A program made the translations under genes and the position numbers. The notes under the pieces were generated by a model. The model was given only the letters and a program-made list of their open reading frames with translations. It ran no database searches and was not told the origin of the DNA. Of a stretch of 64,000 nt of DNA, positions 17,444 through 25,319 are shown in pieces. The DNA comes from Rhizobium sp. 9140 (GTDB taxonomy: Bacteria; Pseudomonadota; Alphaproteobacteria; Rhizobiales; Rhizobiaceae): the NCBI RefSeq assembly GCF_900067135.1, contig NZ_FJUR01000001.1, positions 3,605,123 through 3,669,122 of the forward strand, read 5' to 3'. Positions within the stretch are counted from its first letter, which is position 1; each line of letters starts with the position of its first letter.

Positions 17444-19069
17444 TCAGTACCCCGTAAATGCGGAAAGATCGGATCGGGCGGCTACGGCGCCGTAAGCTCC
17501 GGTCGCGTCCGTGAACTGGCCGGCTGTCGGACGGTCATCCCCTGTCACGCCGGCGCCAACTTCGCCGCCTTCCTGCTCACTGGCATAAACTGCCAACGCT
17601 CCGGCGACGGCACTGTCGCCATGGCGCGCGAAACCGTCTGCCCCTTGCGTGCGAGCATCGTCCGGCACCTTGGCAATGCCCTTGGTCATCTTCAGCAGAC
17701 GGTAATCGCCGAGCACGTCGTCATCGAGCGGCAGCTCAAACGTGCCGTCTTCGAAGCCGGCTTTCAGCTTCGGCATGTTGAGCATGTACCATTGCTGCGA
17801 GAGCTTGATCTCCGAGACGAACGACGCGCCGAACGCCTGCCGTGCCGCCTCGGCATGCGCCGCACCGTTGCCGGTAGCGTCAAAAGCCGCGTGGAAGAAG
17901 CGCGGCAAATGCTTTCGCAGGAAGAGGATGATCTGGCGCTGGCTCTCGAACGGCACGTTGCGCAGCTCGAGGAGGAACGGCGTGCGCAGGCTGGTGTCGA
18001 GACGCACCTGAAACGGATGGATCACGGACAAGTCGCCCGATCGGCCGAAGTCCTGGCCGAAGCCGGACCGCATCGTCGGATCGAGACGCTTCAGATGCGG
18101 CAGGAGCTGCTCGGTGCAGAAGTCCGCGATCTCCGCATCTCGAAGCTCTTTCGGCCAATCGACAAAGCCTTCCGGCGACGCCCAGCGAATAACCGGAATG
18201 TCTTCCTTCATCCGCGACATGATCAGTGATCGGGTAAGGAACGCGCCCGACGACATCGATGGGATGCAGAACAGCTCCTCGTCAGCGCCGGCGCCATAGA
18301 ACTTGATGATGTCCTGGCGCCAGTCGGCCTCCGCCTCGGCCGACCACGGCTTGCCGGTCACATAGGCGATCCGCTCGTAGAGCCCCTGCTGCAGCGCCGT
18401 GTCGAAATCGATGCGCAGATGCTTGTAGCTCTGCCGGCCGGCAGGGATCTCTTGGATCTGTTCGTTGAAGTGGTTGTCAAAGCCATCATGCGTGGAGCAG
18501 ACGATGACCTGTCCGCCCCACATTAGGAACGCGAGCGCCGCCTTTAGCAGTTCTTCGAGGCTGTCAACGAAGGCCGCTTCGTCGATCATGACGACGCCCT
18601 GCTTACCGCGCAGGGTGCGCGGCGCCGATGACAGGCCGACGATTTCGAAGCCCGACGAGAACTTGATCCGGAATGCCTGAATGGCGCGCTCGCCATCCTT
18701 GTCCGAGTCGTCCCAGATGAATTCCTGCATCTCCAGCGCGGCTTGGCTGAAGGCGCGGGCCCACATGGCGCAGGCGTCGATGAACTCGCGCGTCATCTCC
18801 TGGCTATAGGAGATGTACATGAAGTCCATGCCGCCGGCTTCGCGGGCACGCGCTGCGCGCAGGACGGCATAGGCTGCGCACGCCCATGTCAGGCCGATAC
18901 GGCGCGACTTCTCGACGAAGAGAACGCGGCAGGCCGTTGTCTCGAGGAGGGCGAGCGTCTGCTGCTGGTACGGCAACAGCGCCTTGCGGGCGCCGATCCG
19001 GTTGATGACGGCATCGGTCGAGATGCGGCGCGCCTCGGCCCATTGCTCTTTGCTGATAGGGCCGCTCAT
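17444..19069 (-). CDS. Terminase large subunit (Mu gp28)
   Basis: 541 residues. Packaging motor ATPase and headful nuclease. The Walker A variant KSRRIGLTW is at 54-62 and Walker B VVMIDEAAF at 159-167. The nuclease half has an Asp-containing FGQDFGRSGDLSVIHP segment at about 355 and a later FHAAFDATGNGAAHAEAARQ segment. It overlaps the small subunit by 4 bp. This intact copy is the reference for reading the broken copy at the right edge. Confidence 0.93.
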   Translation of the reverse strand: MSGPISKEQWAEARRISTDAVINRIGARKALLPYQQQTLALLETTACRVLFVEKSRRIGLTWACAAYAVLRAARAREAGGMDFMYISYSQEMTREFIDACAMWARAFSQAALEMQEFIWDDSDKDGERAIQAFRIKFSSGFEIVGLSSAPRTLRGKQGVVMIDEAAFVDSLEELLKAALAFLMWGGQVIVCSTHDGFDNHFNEQIQEIPAGRQSYKHLRIDFDTALQQGLYERIAYVTGKPWSAEAEADWRQDIIKFYGAGADEELFCIPSMSSGAFLTRSLIMSRMKEDIPVIRWASPEGFVDWPKELRDAEIADFCTEQLLPHLKRLDPTMRSGFGQDFGRSGDLSVIHPFQVRLDTSLRTPFLLELRNVPFESQRQIILFLRKHLPRFFHAAFDATGNGAAHAEAARQAFGASFVSEIKLSQQWYMLNMPKLKAGFEDGTFELPLDDDVLGDYRLLKMTKGIAKVPDDARTQGADGFARHGDSAVAGALAVYASEQEGGEVGAGVTGDDRPTAGQFTDATGAYGAVAARSDLSAFTGY

Positions 19070-19647
19070 TTCGTCCCCACGCCAAGAATCTGATCAAGGA
19101 TCTCACTGGCCGTTTCGTCAGACAGGCCCTTCGAGCGCTGGACGAGTTTGACGGCTTCCTCAGCCTTGGAGGCAAAATCGGCCTCGACCTTCTGGCGCCT
19201 GGCTGTCGAGACGCCCTGCGCTTGGCTGGCAGCGCGCAGCGCATTCGCCAGCGCCATGGCGCCCTTCGGATCGAGGCCCGCCTCGCCGGCATTGGTCAGC
19301 AGTTCGAAGATCAGCGTCTTGATCGCTTCGGCCGCAATCAGCGTCAGATCGTCGGAGGATTTCGCATCCCACTTCTCGGCAATCGTCGCAGCGATCTCGC
19401 GCGTCTGATTGAGCCGGTTGGAGAGCGTGGCAAGCTTGATCGAATAGCGATTGAAGGCCGAGAACGACGGGATCGTGAACTCCAGCTCGCCGCGATGCTC
19501 CCGCTTCAGGGCCTCCAGCTCGGCGAAGAAGTCCTGATAGATATCGATCTGCGTCCGGTCACGGTCCTGCAGATCGGCCGCTGCCTTTGCAACGATCGAT
19601 GCGCACTCTTCCGGCAGAAGCTCGATACCGGAGAGCCGACTACGCAT
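19066..19647 (-). CDS. Terminase small subunit, DUF3486 (Mu gp27)
   Basis: 193 residues from ATG 19647, whose MRSRLSGIELLPEE opening is the usual one for DUF3486. An upstream ATG at 19677 would lengthen the overlap with the previous gene. Helical throughout, with a centre FTIPSFSAFNRYSIKLATLS. Small terminase recognises the phage end so that packaging starts there. It overlaps the preceding stop by 8 bp. Confidence 0.85.
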   Translation of the reverse strand: MRSRLSGIELLPEECASIVAKAAADLQDRDRTQIDIYQDFFAELEALKREHRGELEFTIPSFSAFNRYSIKLATLSNRLNQTREIAATIAEKWDAKSSDDLTLIAAEAIKTLIFELLTNAGEAGLDPKGAMALANALRAASQAQGVSTARRQKVEADFASKAEEAVKLVQRSKGLSDETASEILDQILGVGTK

Positions 19648-19981
19648 GCGAGCTACCGGCCGGCGGGATGACGGCACGTGACGGACGCTTCACGCCCTCG
19701 ATGATCGTCTCACGAAGAAGGTGGCGCCAGCCGAGATCGGTCAGCGTCCCGATCTTGACCGAGCCGGCATCAACGATCGTGATGGCGCCCATCATGCGGA
19801 GATAATCCATCTCGCCGTGGATCCACGACCGAGGCTGGCGGATGACGAACGTCTGCAACACAAGTTCAATCGTGCTGCTCGACAGGCTCTCATTTACCTG
19901 TTCGGAGAGGGCTCGCAATATAATGAGACGCGCATCTTCGCGCATGACTTTGTCGTAGTCGACTCCGATCGGGATCATCAA
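19640..19981 (-). CDS. VpaChn25_0724-type phage protein (Mu gp26-like position)
   Basis: 113 residues. A winged-helix-like layout (EDARLIILRALSEQVNESLS, WIHGEMDYLRMMGAITI, LTDLGWRHLL, ending VKRPSRAVIPPAG) matches a small family found in Mu-like phages between DUF2730 and the small terminase. A DNA-binding or packaging-accessory role is inferred from fold pattern and place. 4-bp overlap with its upstream neighbour. Confidence 0.7.
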   Translation of the reverse strand: MMIPIGVDYDKVMREDARLIILRALSEQVNESLSSSTIELVLQTFVIRQPRSWIHGEMDYLRMMGAITIVDAGSVKIGTLTDLGWRHLLRETIIEGVKRPSRAVIPPAGSSHA

Positions 19982-20367
19982 CTGGCCTTCTTCATCTGAT
20001 CAATCAACACGTCGTTCAGCCGCTCGCCGATCGCCTGGATCGGCTTCAGCTTTTCGTCCATCGACGAAAATCGTCCTTCCAGCACCGCATCCTGCTTATC
20101 CAGCCGGCTGACGATGGTCATCATCGTCATCTCCATGCGGTGCGTCGTTTCCTTGTCGGGAATGTGCTTCATGTCGTTCTCGATCGCCTGGATGCGTCGA
20201 TCGTGCTCGATCAGTTTGGCCTCGACTTTGTCGGCCCGTTGCTCGAGCTTTTTTTCTCCGGACGAGAGCAAATTCTTGATCAGGATGATGAAGTTGACGA
20301 TCGCCATAATGACGACGATCCACGACATGAGCGGGGCAAGATCGAGAGCAACATTTGATGCGTTCAC
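19978..20367 (-). CDS. DUF2730 membrane-anchored coiled-coil protein (Mu gp25-like)
   Basis: 129 residues. One N-terminal membrane helix (MSWIVVIMAIVNFIILI), then a charged coiled coil (RADKVEAKLIEHDRRIQAIE). DUF2730 proteins lie between lysis and packaging genes in Mu-like phages and are thought to be lysis-related; their function is not established. Coupled by 4-bp overlaps on both sides. Confidence 0.8.
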   Translation of the reverse strand: MNASNVALDLAPLMSWIVVIMAIVNFIILIKNLLSSGEKKLEQRADKVEAKLIEHDRRIQAIENDMKHIPDKETTHRMEMTMMTIVSRLDKQDAVLEGRFSSMDEKLKPIQAIGERLNDVLIDQMKKAS

Positions 20368-20567
20368 CGGTGATACTTCTCTGCTTCAACGAACGTCTGG
20401 CAATCAGTGCACCTGCGGGCGGCTGGATATGCAAGACGGCGTTTTTCGGGGATCGGATGATCGCATGCGATGCAGAGGATCGTTCCGGTCTGCGAGAGCG
20501 CGATGCTTGCAGCTATAACGCCGGCATCGCGCTCCTGTTCAGCTCTTGCCGCAGCAAGCTCAAACAT
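20364..20567 (-). CDS. TraR/DksA-type C4 zinc-finger protein
   Basis: 67 residues. The C-terminus has the CxxC...CxxC zinc finger of the TraR/DksA family (ILCIACDHPIPEKRR then AARRCTDCQ). TraR-like proteins bind the RNA polymerase secondary channel and mimic DksA/ppGpp. ATG 20567 is preferred; an upstream GTG at 20585 overlaps the holin gene's end. It sits among late lysis genes, so it may tune host transcription late in infection. Confidence 0.8.
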   Translation of the reverse strand: MFELAAARAEQERDAGVIAASIALSQTGTILCIACDHPIPEKRRLAYPAARRCTDCQTFVEAEKYHR

Positions 20568-20577
20568 GGCCTCGGAG

Positions 20578-21099
20578 TTAGTCACGCTGAAGGGGACCCG
20601 GATCGAGAACCACACCTGCCACCGGATGCGAAATCGGCGATCCAGTATAGCCACCGCGCCCCGACGTCCGACGCAACGCTTCCAGCCCCTTATGAACACC
20701 CTTTTCGACTTGCTCCATGACCGTGTCCGGCGTCACGGCACTGCTCACCACCACCTGTAGACGATCGTTCGGAGTTTCCACGGCGCCGGGCAGTGTCGGC
20801 AGGGCGAGAATATGCGGCTCAAGCAGACTGTGAATATCCGGCCGCGACAGTTTGCCGAACCGCTTCAGCGCATCCGGGACCGAGCGCAGCACATAGTCGA
20901 TGGCATCGTCTGCCGATCCGCCCGGCTGGAGCAACAGCTTTGCGCCATTCGCCAAGGCCGACTGGAGCGCGTCCCGGTGCTTGGCTTCGATCTGGATGCC
21001 AGTCCAGCGGTAGAAGACCGCCGAGATGGCGCTCAACAGGGCGATAACGATGAAGTCGAACAGCGGCGGCAGCAGCTGCGTCAGAATAAGCTCTTTCAT
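20578..21099 (-). CDS. Holin-like protein (LLH-type)
   Basis: 173 residues. A single N-terminal membrane helix (PPLFDFIVIALLSAISAVFY), then a long helical cytoplasmic part (AKHRDALQSALANGAKLLLQ) and a Gly/Pro-rich tail. This resembles phage LLH-type holins. It overlaps the endolysin gene by 4 bp, the usual lysis-cassette arrangement. The C-terminal 50 residues are longer than typical. Holin function is inferred. Confidence 0.65.
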   Translation of the reverse strand: MKELILTQLLPPLFDFIVIALLSAISAVFYRWTGIQIEAKHRDALQSALANGAKLLLQPGGSADDAIDYVLRSVPDALKRFGKLSRPDIHSLLEPHILALPTLPGAVETPNDRLQVVVSSAVTPDTVMEQVEKGVHKGLEALRRTSGRGGYTGSPISHPVAGVVLDPGPLQRD

Positions 21100-21956
21100 G
21101 CGGCGATATCCTCGGCGGGTGTGTAGGGCTGGATCATGGCGAGCGTCTCCCTGCCGACGATGCCATCGACGACAAGGCCACGGGCGCGCTGGAAGGTTTT
21201 CACGGCTGCTTCCGTGCCGGGACCAAAGTCGCCATCGACCGTGAGCAGGTAATGGCCGGCAGCCGCGAGGCCGCGCTGCAACTGATCAACGGCCGGGCCC
21301 TTGGACCCGCGCCGCAAGATCGTGACCGCATTTGGCGTGTTCTGGTTTGCCGCGATCAGCTTGACCTGCAGCTCTGTGACAACGGACTTCGCCTTGCCGA
21401 GCTTCAGGCGGCGATCGTCGAGGCCATTGCGGCCTCCGTTCACGACCTTCGTCACCGCGATCAGGTCATCGCGATCGGCGATGTCATTGAGCTTCTTGGT
21501 TGACCAGAAGAAGAACACGGCCCACGCCGCCCATGGGAATTCGGCGACCAGCTCGGGCTGCGCCTCGAAATCGGGGCAGTTCGGCTGAATGTCGCGCATC
21601 CAGATGGTGAAGCGGCGATAGTTGTCGCGTCCGGTGAGCTGCAGCGGGCAGCGACCCTTGAAGCGCTTGCCATCGCCGGCCTTGACGTTGCCGAGATCCT
21701 TTCGGTTTTCGTAGGCCGCACCTGACGCATACTCCTCGAGCGTGCAGAACCCGTCGCATTCATGGGCGACCTGTGCGAGCAGGTGCGCGATGCGCAGGGC
21801 GGAGGTCACCTCGAACCGGATCAGCATTTCAGGGAGGATCGCGGCGAAGCCGGCGATGATGGCCTTCTGCTTCTGCCCGATCAGACCCGTCGAACGCGGC
21901 ACGATGGCGTAAAGCGACGAGGCGTCAACCGAGGAAGCGAGAGTTGGGAGAGGCAT
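21096..21956 (-). CDS. Endolysin: GH19-like muramidase/chitinase domain plus peptidoglycan-binding domain
   Basis: 286 residues. The N-terminal domain (about 20-190) is GH19-like, with AQVAHECDGFCTLEE around Glu66 and Glu74/75 as likely catalytic acids, and KRFKGRCPLQLTGRDNY downstream. The C-terminus (about 210-278) is a PG_binding_1 domain (SKGPAVDQLQRGLAAAG, then VDGDFGPGTEAAVKTFQ). No signal peptide is seen, so release would depend on the holin. AGGAA precedes ATG 21956. It is the first gene after the activator, probably first in the late operon. Confidence 0.88.
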   Translation of the reverse strand: MPLPTLASSVDASSLYAIVPRSTGLIGQKQKAIIAGFAAILPEMLIRFEVTSALRIAHLLAQVAHECDGFCTLEEYASGAAYENRKDLGNVKAGDGKRFKGRCPLQLTGRDNYRRFTIWMRDIQPNCPDFEAQPELVAEFPWAAWAVFFFWSTKKLNDIADRDDLIAVTKVVNGGRNGLDDRRLKLGKAKSVVTELQVKLIAANQNTPNAVTILRRGSKGPAVDQLQRGLAAAGHYLLTVDGDFGPGTEAAVKTFQRARGLVVDGIVGRETLAMIQPYTPAEDIAA

Positions 21957-22058
21957 GAAAAGACGTTCCTGTCGGGGGTGCGAATGGGAGCACCGATGGA
22001 ACTGTCTTGGATCATTGAAGAGAGTGGGTCATGGGTGCGAAATCGCAGCCCCACGGAA
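21957..22058 (-). promoter_or_regulatory. Probable late promoter region upstream of the lysis genes
   Basis: This 102-bp gap separates the Mor-like activator from the endolysin. It holds two short inverted repeats: TGCGA-AA-TCGCA (22,036-22,047) and GGTGC/GCACC arms (21,977-21,994). Mor/C-type activators bind such dyads just upstream of a -10 element lacking a good -35. The link is inferred from position. Confidence 0.35.
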
Positions 22059-22457
22059 CTAAAGCAGCTTTAACTGCGGGTCAGCCGGCGGTCGTCTGCG
22101 ACGGTGCTCGGCGACGGTGTTCTGCGAGACGCCCAGCGTACGGACGATCTCATTCGTTGAATAGCCCTTCTCGATAAGATCGGCAATGGCGGCGGCGCGG
22201 CGGCGTTTGTCGCCAGCAATCGCCTGCGGGATCTCGATCTTCATAGAGCCATAGGCGGCAGCAATCTTTTCCGCCGCTTCCAGACCGACAACCTGAGCAA
22301 GCCAGTGATCAGCGGTCACCTGTTCTGGAATGTAAACGCGCTCTCCTGGCCGGGCCCGCCCAAGCGCAATCGCCGCTTCCTCACCCGCAACATTAGCGAT
22401 GCGGTTCAGAAGCGGCGTGAGCCAGACGCGGTCAGAGGGATGCTCGCCCGATGTCAT
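22059..22457 (-). CDS. Mor-like late transcription activator
   Basis: 132 residues from ATG 22457 (ATGA overlap with the upstream gene). The middle (WLAQVVGLEAAEKIAAAYG, then MKIEIPQAI) corresponds to the Mor/C dimerisation part. The C-terminus is a helix-turn-helix (IADLIEKGYSTNEIVRTLG, then VSQNTVAEHRRR). In Mu-like phages this protein switches on middle/late transcription. It is the last gene of the early block, directly before a dyad-bearing gap and the lysis genes. Confidence 0.75.
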   Translation of the reverse strand: MTSGEHPSDRVWLTPLLNRIANVAGEEAAIALGRARPGERVYIPEQVTADHWLAQVVGLEAAEKIAAAYGSMKIEIPQAIAGDKRRRAAAIADLIEKGYSTNEIVRTLGVSQNTVAEHRRRRPPADPQLKLL

Positions 22458-22888
22458 CGTGATGAACCGGCTCCCCAAATGATAGTGACACCAGAGAACA
22501 GACCAAGCGGGTTATGCTGGCACCAGAAGATCGCCATGTTCCCGAGAGCCGTGTTGCTATCGAGATCCGCAGAGACGGCGCCGATGCGATCCGGAGAAAA
22601 GCCGTCATCGATGGCGAACGCCTCCGCATCATCGCGACCGAGCTTGCAGCCGTCGAGTTCGATCATTGTGATGCCGCGCGGCGTGGTCTCGATCAGGATT
22701 GGCAGCACCGAAACACAGATCGGATCGACGGCAAGGAGCTTGCGGCAATATCGTGTCCGCATGCCCTCAAAGAGCTGCACGGCTTCCTCCGGACGCGCAT
22801 GACGCTTCCGGTCGGCGCGAACGGTCTGGTGCTTTTGACGTAGCTCGATCTGCGGTGCAAAGATCTTCTTGAAGCTGTAGGCGACCAT
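22454..22888 (-). CDS. ASCH/PUA-like small phage protein
   Basis: 144 residues from ATG 22888, which overlaps the GemA stop. The N-terminus (MVAYSFKKIFAPQIELRQKH, then QTVRADRKRHARPEEAVQLF and GMRTRYCRK) looks like an ASCH/PUA-like fold with the conserved QT-R pattern, usually linked to RNA or nucleotide binding. The second half (ITMIELDGCKLGRDDAEAFA) has no family I recognise. Overlaps at both ends indicate coupling with gemA and the activator. Confidence 0.55.
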   Translation of the reverse strand: MVAYSFKKIFAPQIELRQKHQTVRADRKRHARPEEAVQLFEGMRTRYCRKLLAVDPICVSVLPILIETTPRGITMIELDGCKLGRDDAEAFAIDDGFSPDRIGAVSADLDSNTALGNMAIFWCQHNPLGLFSGVTIIWGAGSSR

Positions 22889-23532
22889 CAGCGTGTCCCC
22901 TTCTTTTCCCGAATGCGTCGGCCGAAGGCGTTCATGACCGTGATCCATTCGTCCGAGGTCAGCGATCGACCGGAAACCTGCTGACCGAGGATGCCTTTCA
23001 CTGCATCCCAGAAGGCGCGAGGGATCTTGGCTTCCACGGCGCCGACCAGAATGACCCACTGTGCCTGGGCAATGCGGTAGCCGTCCGCGCGCTGCCACGG
23101 CTGCAGCGCCGAGTGAACGCTCCAGTCCACGCTGGCCTCGCGGCTGAGCCACTTTTTCAGCGCCTCGATCACCTTGCGGGAGTCTTCGGCGTCCTGAAGC
23201 CATCGCACATGATCGATACCGGTCTGCGCCTTAACAAACGCGATCAGCGCCGCGTCGTCGCGATCGCGGACAACGCCGAGATTGAAGCCAGCGATCCAAA
23301 GCGCCTGCAGCTTTCCGGCGTACCTACCGGATAGCTTCTGTCGGCCGTTCTGGCGACGCTCGATTGGCTTGAAACCAAGCCGGCGAAACTCAGCGATGAC
23401 AGCCTGACGCTCTTCCTCGGTCATGTCCTTTGCCGAGGATTTGCCGGTGATGAGTTTGAGCTTGGCTCGGTAGACATCGTCGTCCAGGCCGAGCTGCTTC
23501 TGCGCAACCTTGATGGCGGCGATCGAACTCAT
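22888..23532 (-). CDS. gemA: GemA family regulatory protein (Mu gp16, DUF1018)
   Basis: 214 residues, start chosen for the ATGA overlap at 23,529-23,532. Typical features are an N-terminal KVAQKQLGLDDDVYRAKLKL, then LTGKSSAKDMTEEERQAVIA-like pattern, GFKPIERRQ and SGRYAGKLQALWIAGFNLG. In Mu, GemA alters host gene expression and DNA supercoiling/replication. It lies in the usual place just before the late activator. Confidence 0.85.
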   Translation of the reverse strand: MSSIAAIKVAQKQLGLDDDVYRAKLKLITGKSSAKDMTEEERQAVIAEFRRLGFKPIERRQNGRQKLSGRYAGKLQALWIAGFNLGVVRDRDDAALIAFVKAQTGIDHVRWLQDAEDSRKVIEALKKWLSREASVDWSVHSALQPWQRADGYRIAQAQWVILVGAVEAKIPRAFWDAVKGILGQQVSGRSLTSDEWITVMNAFGRRIREKKGTR

Positions 23533-23714
23533 GAGAACTTCTCCCACAATGCCTGGGCGATCACAGTGAGGTTGATGCTCATGAGCTTGTCATCATCGAT
23601 CTTCCTCACGGCCAACGTGCCAAGAGCCGCAGCCGGAAGGATGACGAAACCCTGTTTCTGGTGCTCTTCGACGAGGCACTCGACGATCTCCTCGAGGGTG
23701 CGGAAGTGTCTCAT
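23529..23714 (-). CDS. Small hypothetical early protein
   Basis: 61 residues (MRHFRTLEEIVECLVEEHQK start), coupled by 4-bp overlaps to the DUF2786 gene and gemA. An acidic helix is followed by a beta-like core (GFVILPAAALGTLAVRKIDD). No family recognised. Confidence 0.6.
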   Translation of the reverse strand: MRHFRTLEEIVECLVEEHQKQGFVILPAAALGTLAVRKIDDDKLMSINLTVIAQALWEKFS

Positions 23715-24400
23715 TCTGTCCACCCCCCGATCAGGAGCTGCTCGGACCGCTCCTGGCCGACACCCCGCGACAGATGCGCATCTGCACCGGCACGCCATCC
23801 GGCACCCTCGGCAGCGTCGAACCGCGATTTGTGCTGCTTCAGCTTGACCGATCGGCTCTCAGGGTATCGGCGGTCCCGCTCCTGTTGCGCGAGAGTGGTC
23901 GCCTGCTCTGAGATCGTTTCGCTGAACAGTTCGAACAGGCGCAGGCGCAGCCGCCGTACAAGCCCGAGCGTAAAGTCGTCCGCTGCCTGCCGCTTCGTCT
24001 TGGCCGATCGGCGCCGGCGATAGAACTCGCCTGTCCGAAACTTCTTCAGCTCGCTGTCGATCACGGTGTTGCACACGTCGAACAGGTAGACCGCGACGTC
24101 CGGCCACGGTTCGGCACCAGTGAACGAAATCTCCCTGCCGTTCGGTGTAGTGCTGGTGATCGCGGCCGTGTTGGTTACAGACGCGATCACCGGCCAGAGC
24201 CGAGCGCGGATAGACGTGGACGCGCTCTTCGTAGGCTTGCCCTTCTCTGTCATCAGCAGCGTGTGCTGATCGAGGCCGTGCTCACGCATGAGGGCTGCAG
24301 CCTTTGACGCGGCTTCAATGGCCTCCGCCTCGGTGCAGCCGCGCGACACCGTCCTATTCAGGAGCGCCTTGATCTTGTTGCGGATCGTATCGTTGGTCAT
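23711..24400 (-). CDS. DUF2786-domain early protein
   Basis: 229 residues. N-terminal DUF2786 (TIRNKIKALLNRTVSRGCTE, EAIEAASKAAALMREHGLD), then a conserved region (LWPVIASVTNTAAI, EPWPDVAVYLFDVCNTVID) and a basic RRRRSAKTKRQ patch. Common in phage early regions; function unknown. 4-bp overlaps with both neighbours. Confidence 0.75.
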   Translation of the reverse strand: MTNDTIRNKIKALLNRTVSRGCTEAEAIEAASKAAALMREHGLDQHTLLMTEKGKPTKSASTSIRARLWPVIASVTNTAAITSTTPNGREISFTGAEPWPDVAVYLFDVCNTVIDSELKKFRTGEFYRRRRSAKTKRQAADDFTLGLVRRLRLRLFELFSETISEQATTLAQQERDRRYPESRSVKLKQHKSRFDAAEGAGWRAGADAHLSRGVGQERSEQLLIGGWTE

Positions 24401-24666
24401 GCTGCCACCTCGTCATTTTCGCGCTCAATCAGGTCGGCCGACTTGAAGAAGATTGGGGTAAAGACCCGAGCGAAGACATGCTCGACAGTCCAGCCGAGGG
24501 CCTGCCGCTCTGCCCACTTCGCCGCACTGGTCGGGTCGCTGGATGGGAATGATGCCTCGATCGCAGCAGCAGCCGTGGCACGGTAGGTGTGCCCGAGAAG
24601 CGAGCCGGCCGCGTTGCACAACGCATAGCCTTGTGAATAGGAGGTTATCGGACGGGGAGCGCTCAT
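24397..24666 (-). CDS. Hypothetical early protein
   Basis: 89 residues, no family recognised. It has an Ala-rich helix (YRATAAAAIEASFPSSD), a WAERQALGW motif and an acidic end. Overlaps its upstream and downstream genes by 4 bp, which supports its being translated. Confidence 0.55.
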   Translation of the reverse strand: MSAPRPITSYSQGYALCNAAGSLLGHTYRATAAAAIEASFPSSDPTSAAKWAERQALGWTVEHVFARVFTPIFFKSADLIERENDEVAA

Positions 24667-24890
24667 GATTGATACGCCTCCCGGCCCGCTTCGGTAACCT
24701 CATAGAGAGACGCCGAGAAAGCATCACGGTCGATCAGGCCGAGTGCGATGAGGCCGTGAACTGTACGGCTGTCGTGGACCTTCTTTTCTCCGCACACAAA
24801 GTTGCCGGACACCAATCGAAGTCTGGCGCCGTTAATCATCCGGCAGAGGACGCTTTCCTGGGCGACGGACAGTTTCTTTCCCTTCGTCAT
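24663..24890 (-). CDS. Winged-helix-like small early protein
   Basis: 75 residues. Layout SVAQESVLCRMINGARLRL, RTVHGLIALGLIDRD, SLYEVTEAGREA resembles a winged-helix DNA-binding fold. A GGGCAATG context gives a modest ribosome site. It follows a 147-bp interruption of the early operon that holds a strong hairpin and a gene on the other strand. Confidence 0.55.
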   Translation of the reverse strand: MTKGKKLSVAQESVLCRMINGARLRLVSGNFVCGEKKVHDSRTVHGLIALGLIDRDAFSASLYEVTEAGREAYQS

Positions 24891-24963
24891 TGCCCGCCCT
24901 CTTCAGTTCCAAAGACTGCGAAACCGTAGCCTTTACGAAGCGATCCAGAACCTGCGAGAGTGT

Positions 24964-24997
24964 GGCTCTGCGACCGGCGGGAACCGGTCGCAGAGCC
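24964..24997. other. 14-bp perfect inverted repeat
   Basis: Arms GGCTCTGCGACCGG (24,964-24,977) and CCGGTCGCAGAGCC (24,984-24,997) around CGGGAA. There is no T-run on either side. It sits between the minus-strand early gene and the plus-strand gene at 25,038, so it may be a protein-binding dyad, a weak terminator or a scar of the insertion that brought the plus-strand gene. Confidence 0.6.
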
Positions 24998-25037
24998 TCT
25001 CAATCCCTCAAAGACAGCATTCGAAGGATCGAAAACA

Positions 25038-25319
25038 ATGGAAGAAGCCAAGGAAATTATCGCTCGCTTGCAGGCGCTGGAATATGTGGTCGAGTTACTC
25101 CTCTCTCGGGAAATGGTACGAAGCCCGAGCTTAAGAGACTCAGTAAGGGAGCAGGCCGACCAGATCGCTGCAGAAGACAGGACTGCGAAAGATGATGAGG
25201 ATCCTGAGTTCATTGAGGCTCACCTTCACTATCTCGAGCGTCTTCTACGCGACGGCTTGAAAGCCGCTCAGGCGTGGGACGACCATAAGGTTGGCGAAGA
25301 AGCGGCCTTAAGGACGTAG
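25038..25319 (+). CDS. Plus-strand moron-like gene in the early operon (hypothetical)
   Basis: 93 residues from ATG 25038, preceded by GAAGGA. Mostly helical and acidic (MEEAKEIIARLQALEYVVEL, DPEFIEAHLHYLERLLRDG). This composition looks like a real protein rather than an antisense shadow. It is the only gene between the immunity region and the lysis genes on the plus strand, and it overlaps the 3' end of the facing gene by 110 bp. A moron expressed in the lysogen is possible. No function recognised. Confidence 0.5.
   Translation: MEEAKEIIARLQALEYVVELLLSREMVRSPSLRDSVREQADQIAAEDRTAKDDEDPEFIEAHLHYLERLLRDGLKAAQAWDDHKVGEEAALRT

Larger units (their letters stand above)
1..19016. repeat. Long direct repeat, copy 1 (late-gene block of prophage A)
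   Basis: This block aligns with 45,005-64,000. The spacing is 45,004 bp at the left, 44,995 bp from the tape-measure start to the small membrane protein, 44,997 bp from the capsid gene to about 17.4 kb, and 44,984 bp at the right edge. Divergence is patchy, about 9 substitutions in the 180 bp before 15,660, and then no substitution seen from 15,661 on. Confidence 0.95.

Noticed and set aside
1..19016. Gene transfer agent cluster
   Set aside because: Tail genes resemble those of gene transfer agents, but MuA, MuB, Ner, gpF and gpG homologues and a headful terminase show a transposable phage.
24887..25213. A 108-codon minus-strand frame
   Set aside because: It overlaps the more convincing plus-strand gene and hairpin; Ser-rich composition typical of an antisense frame.
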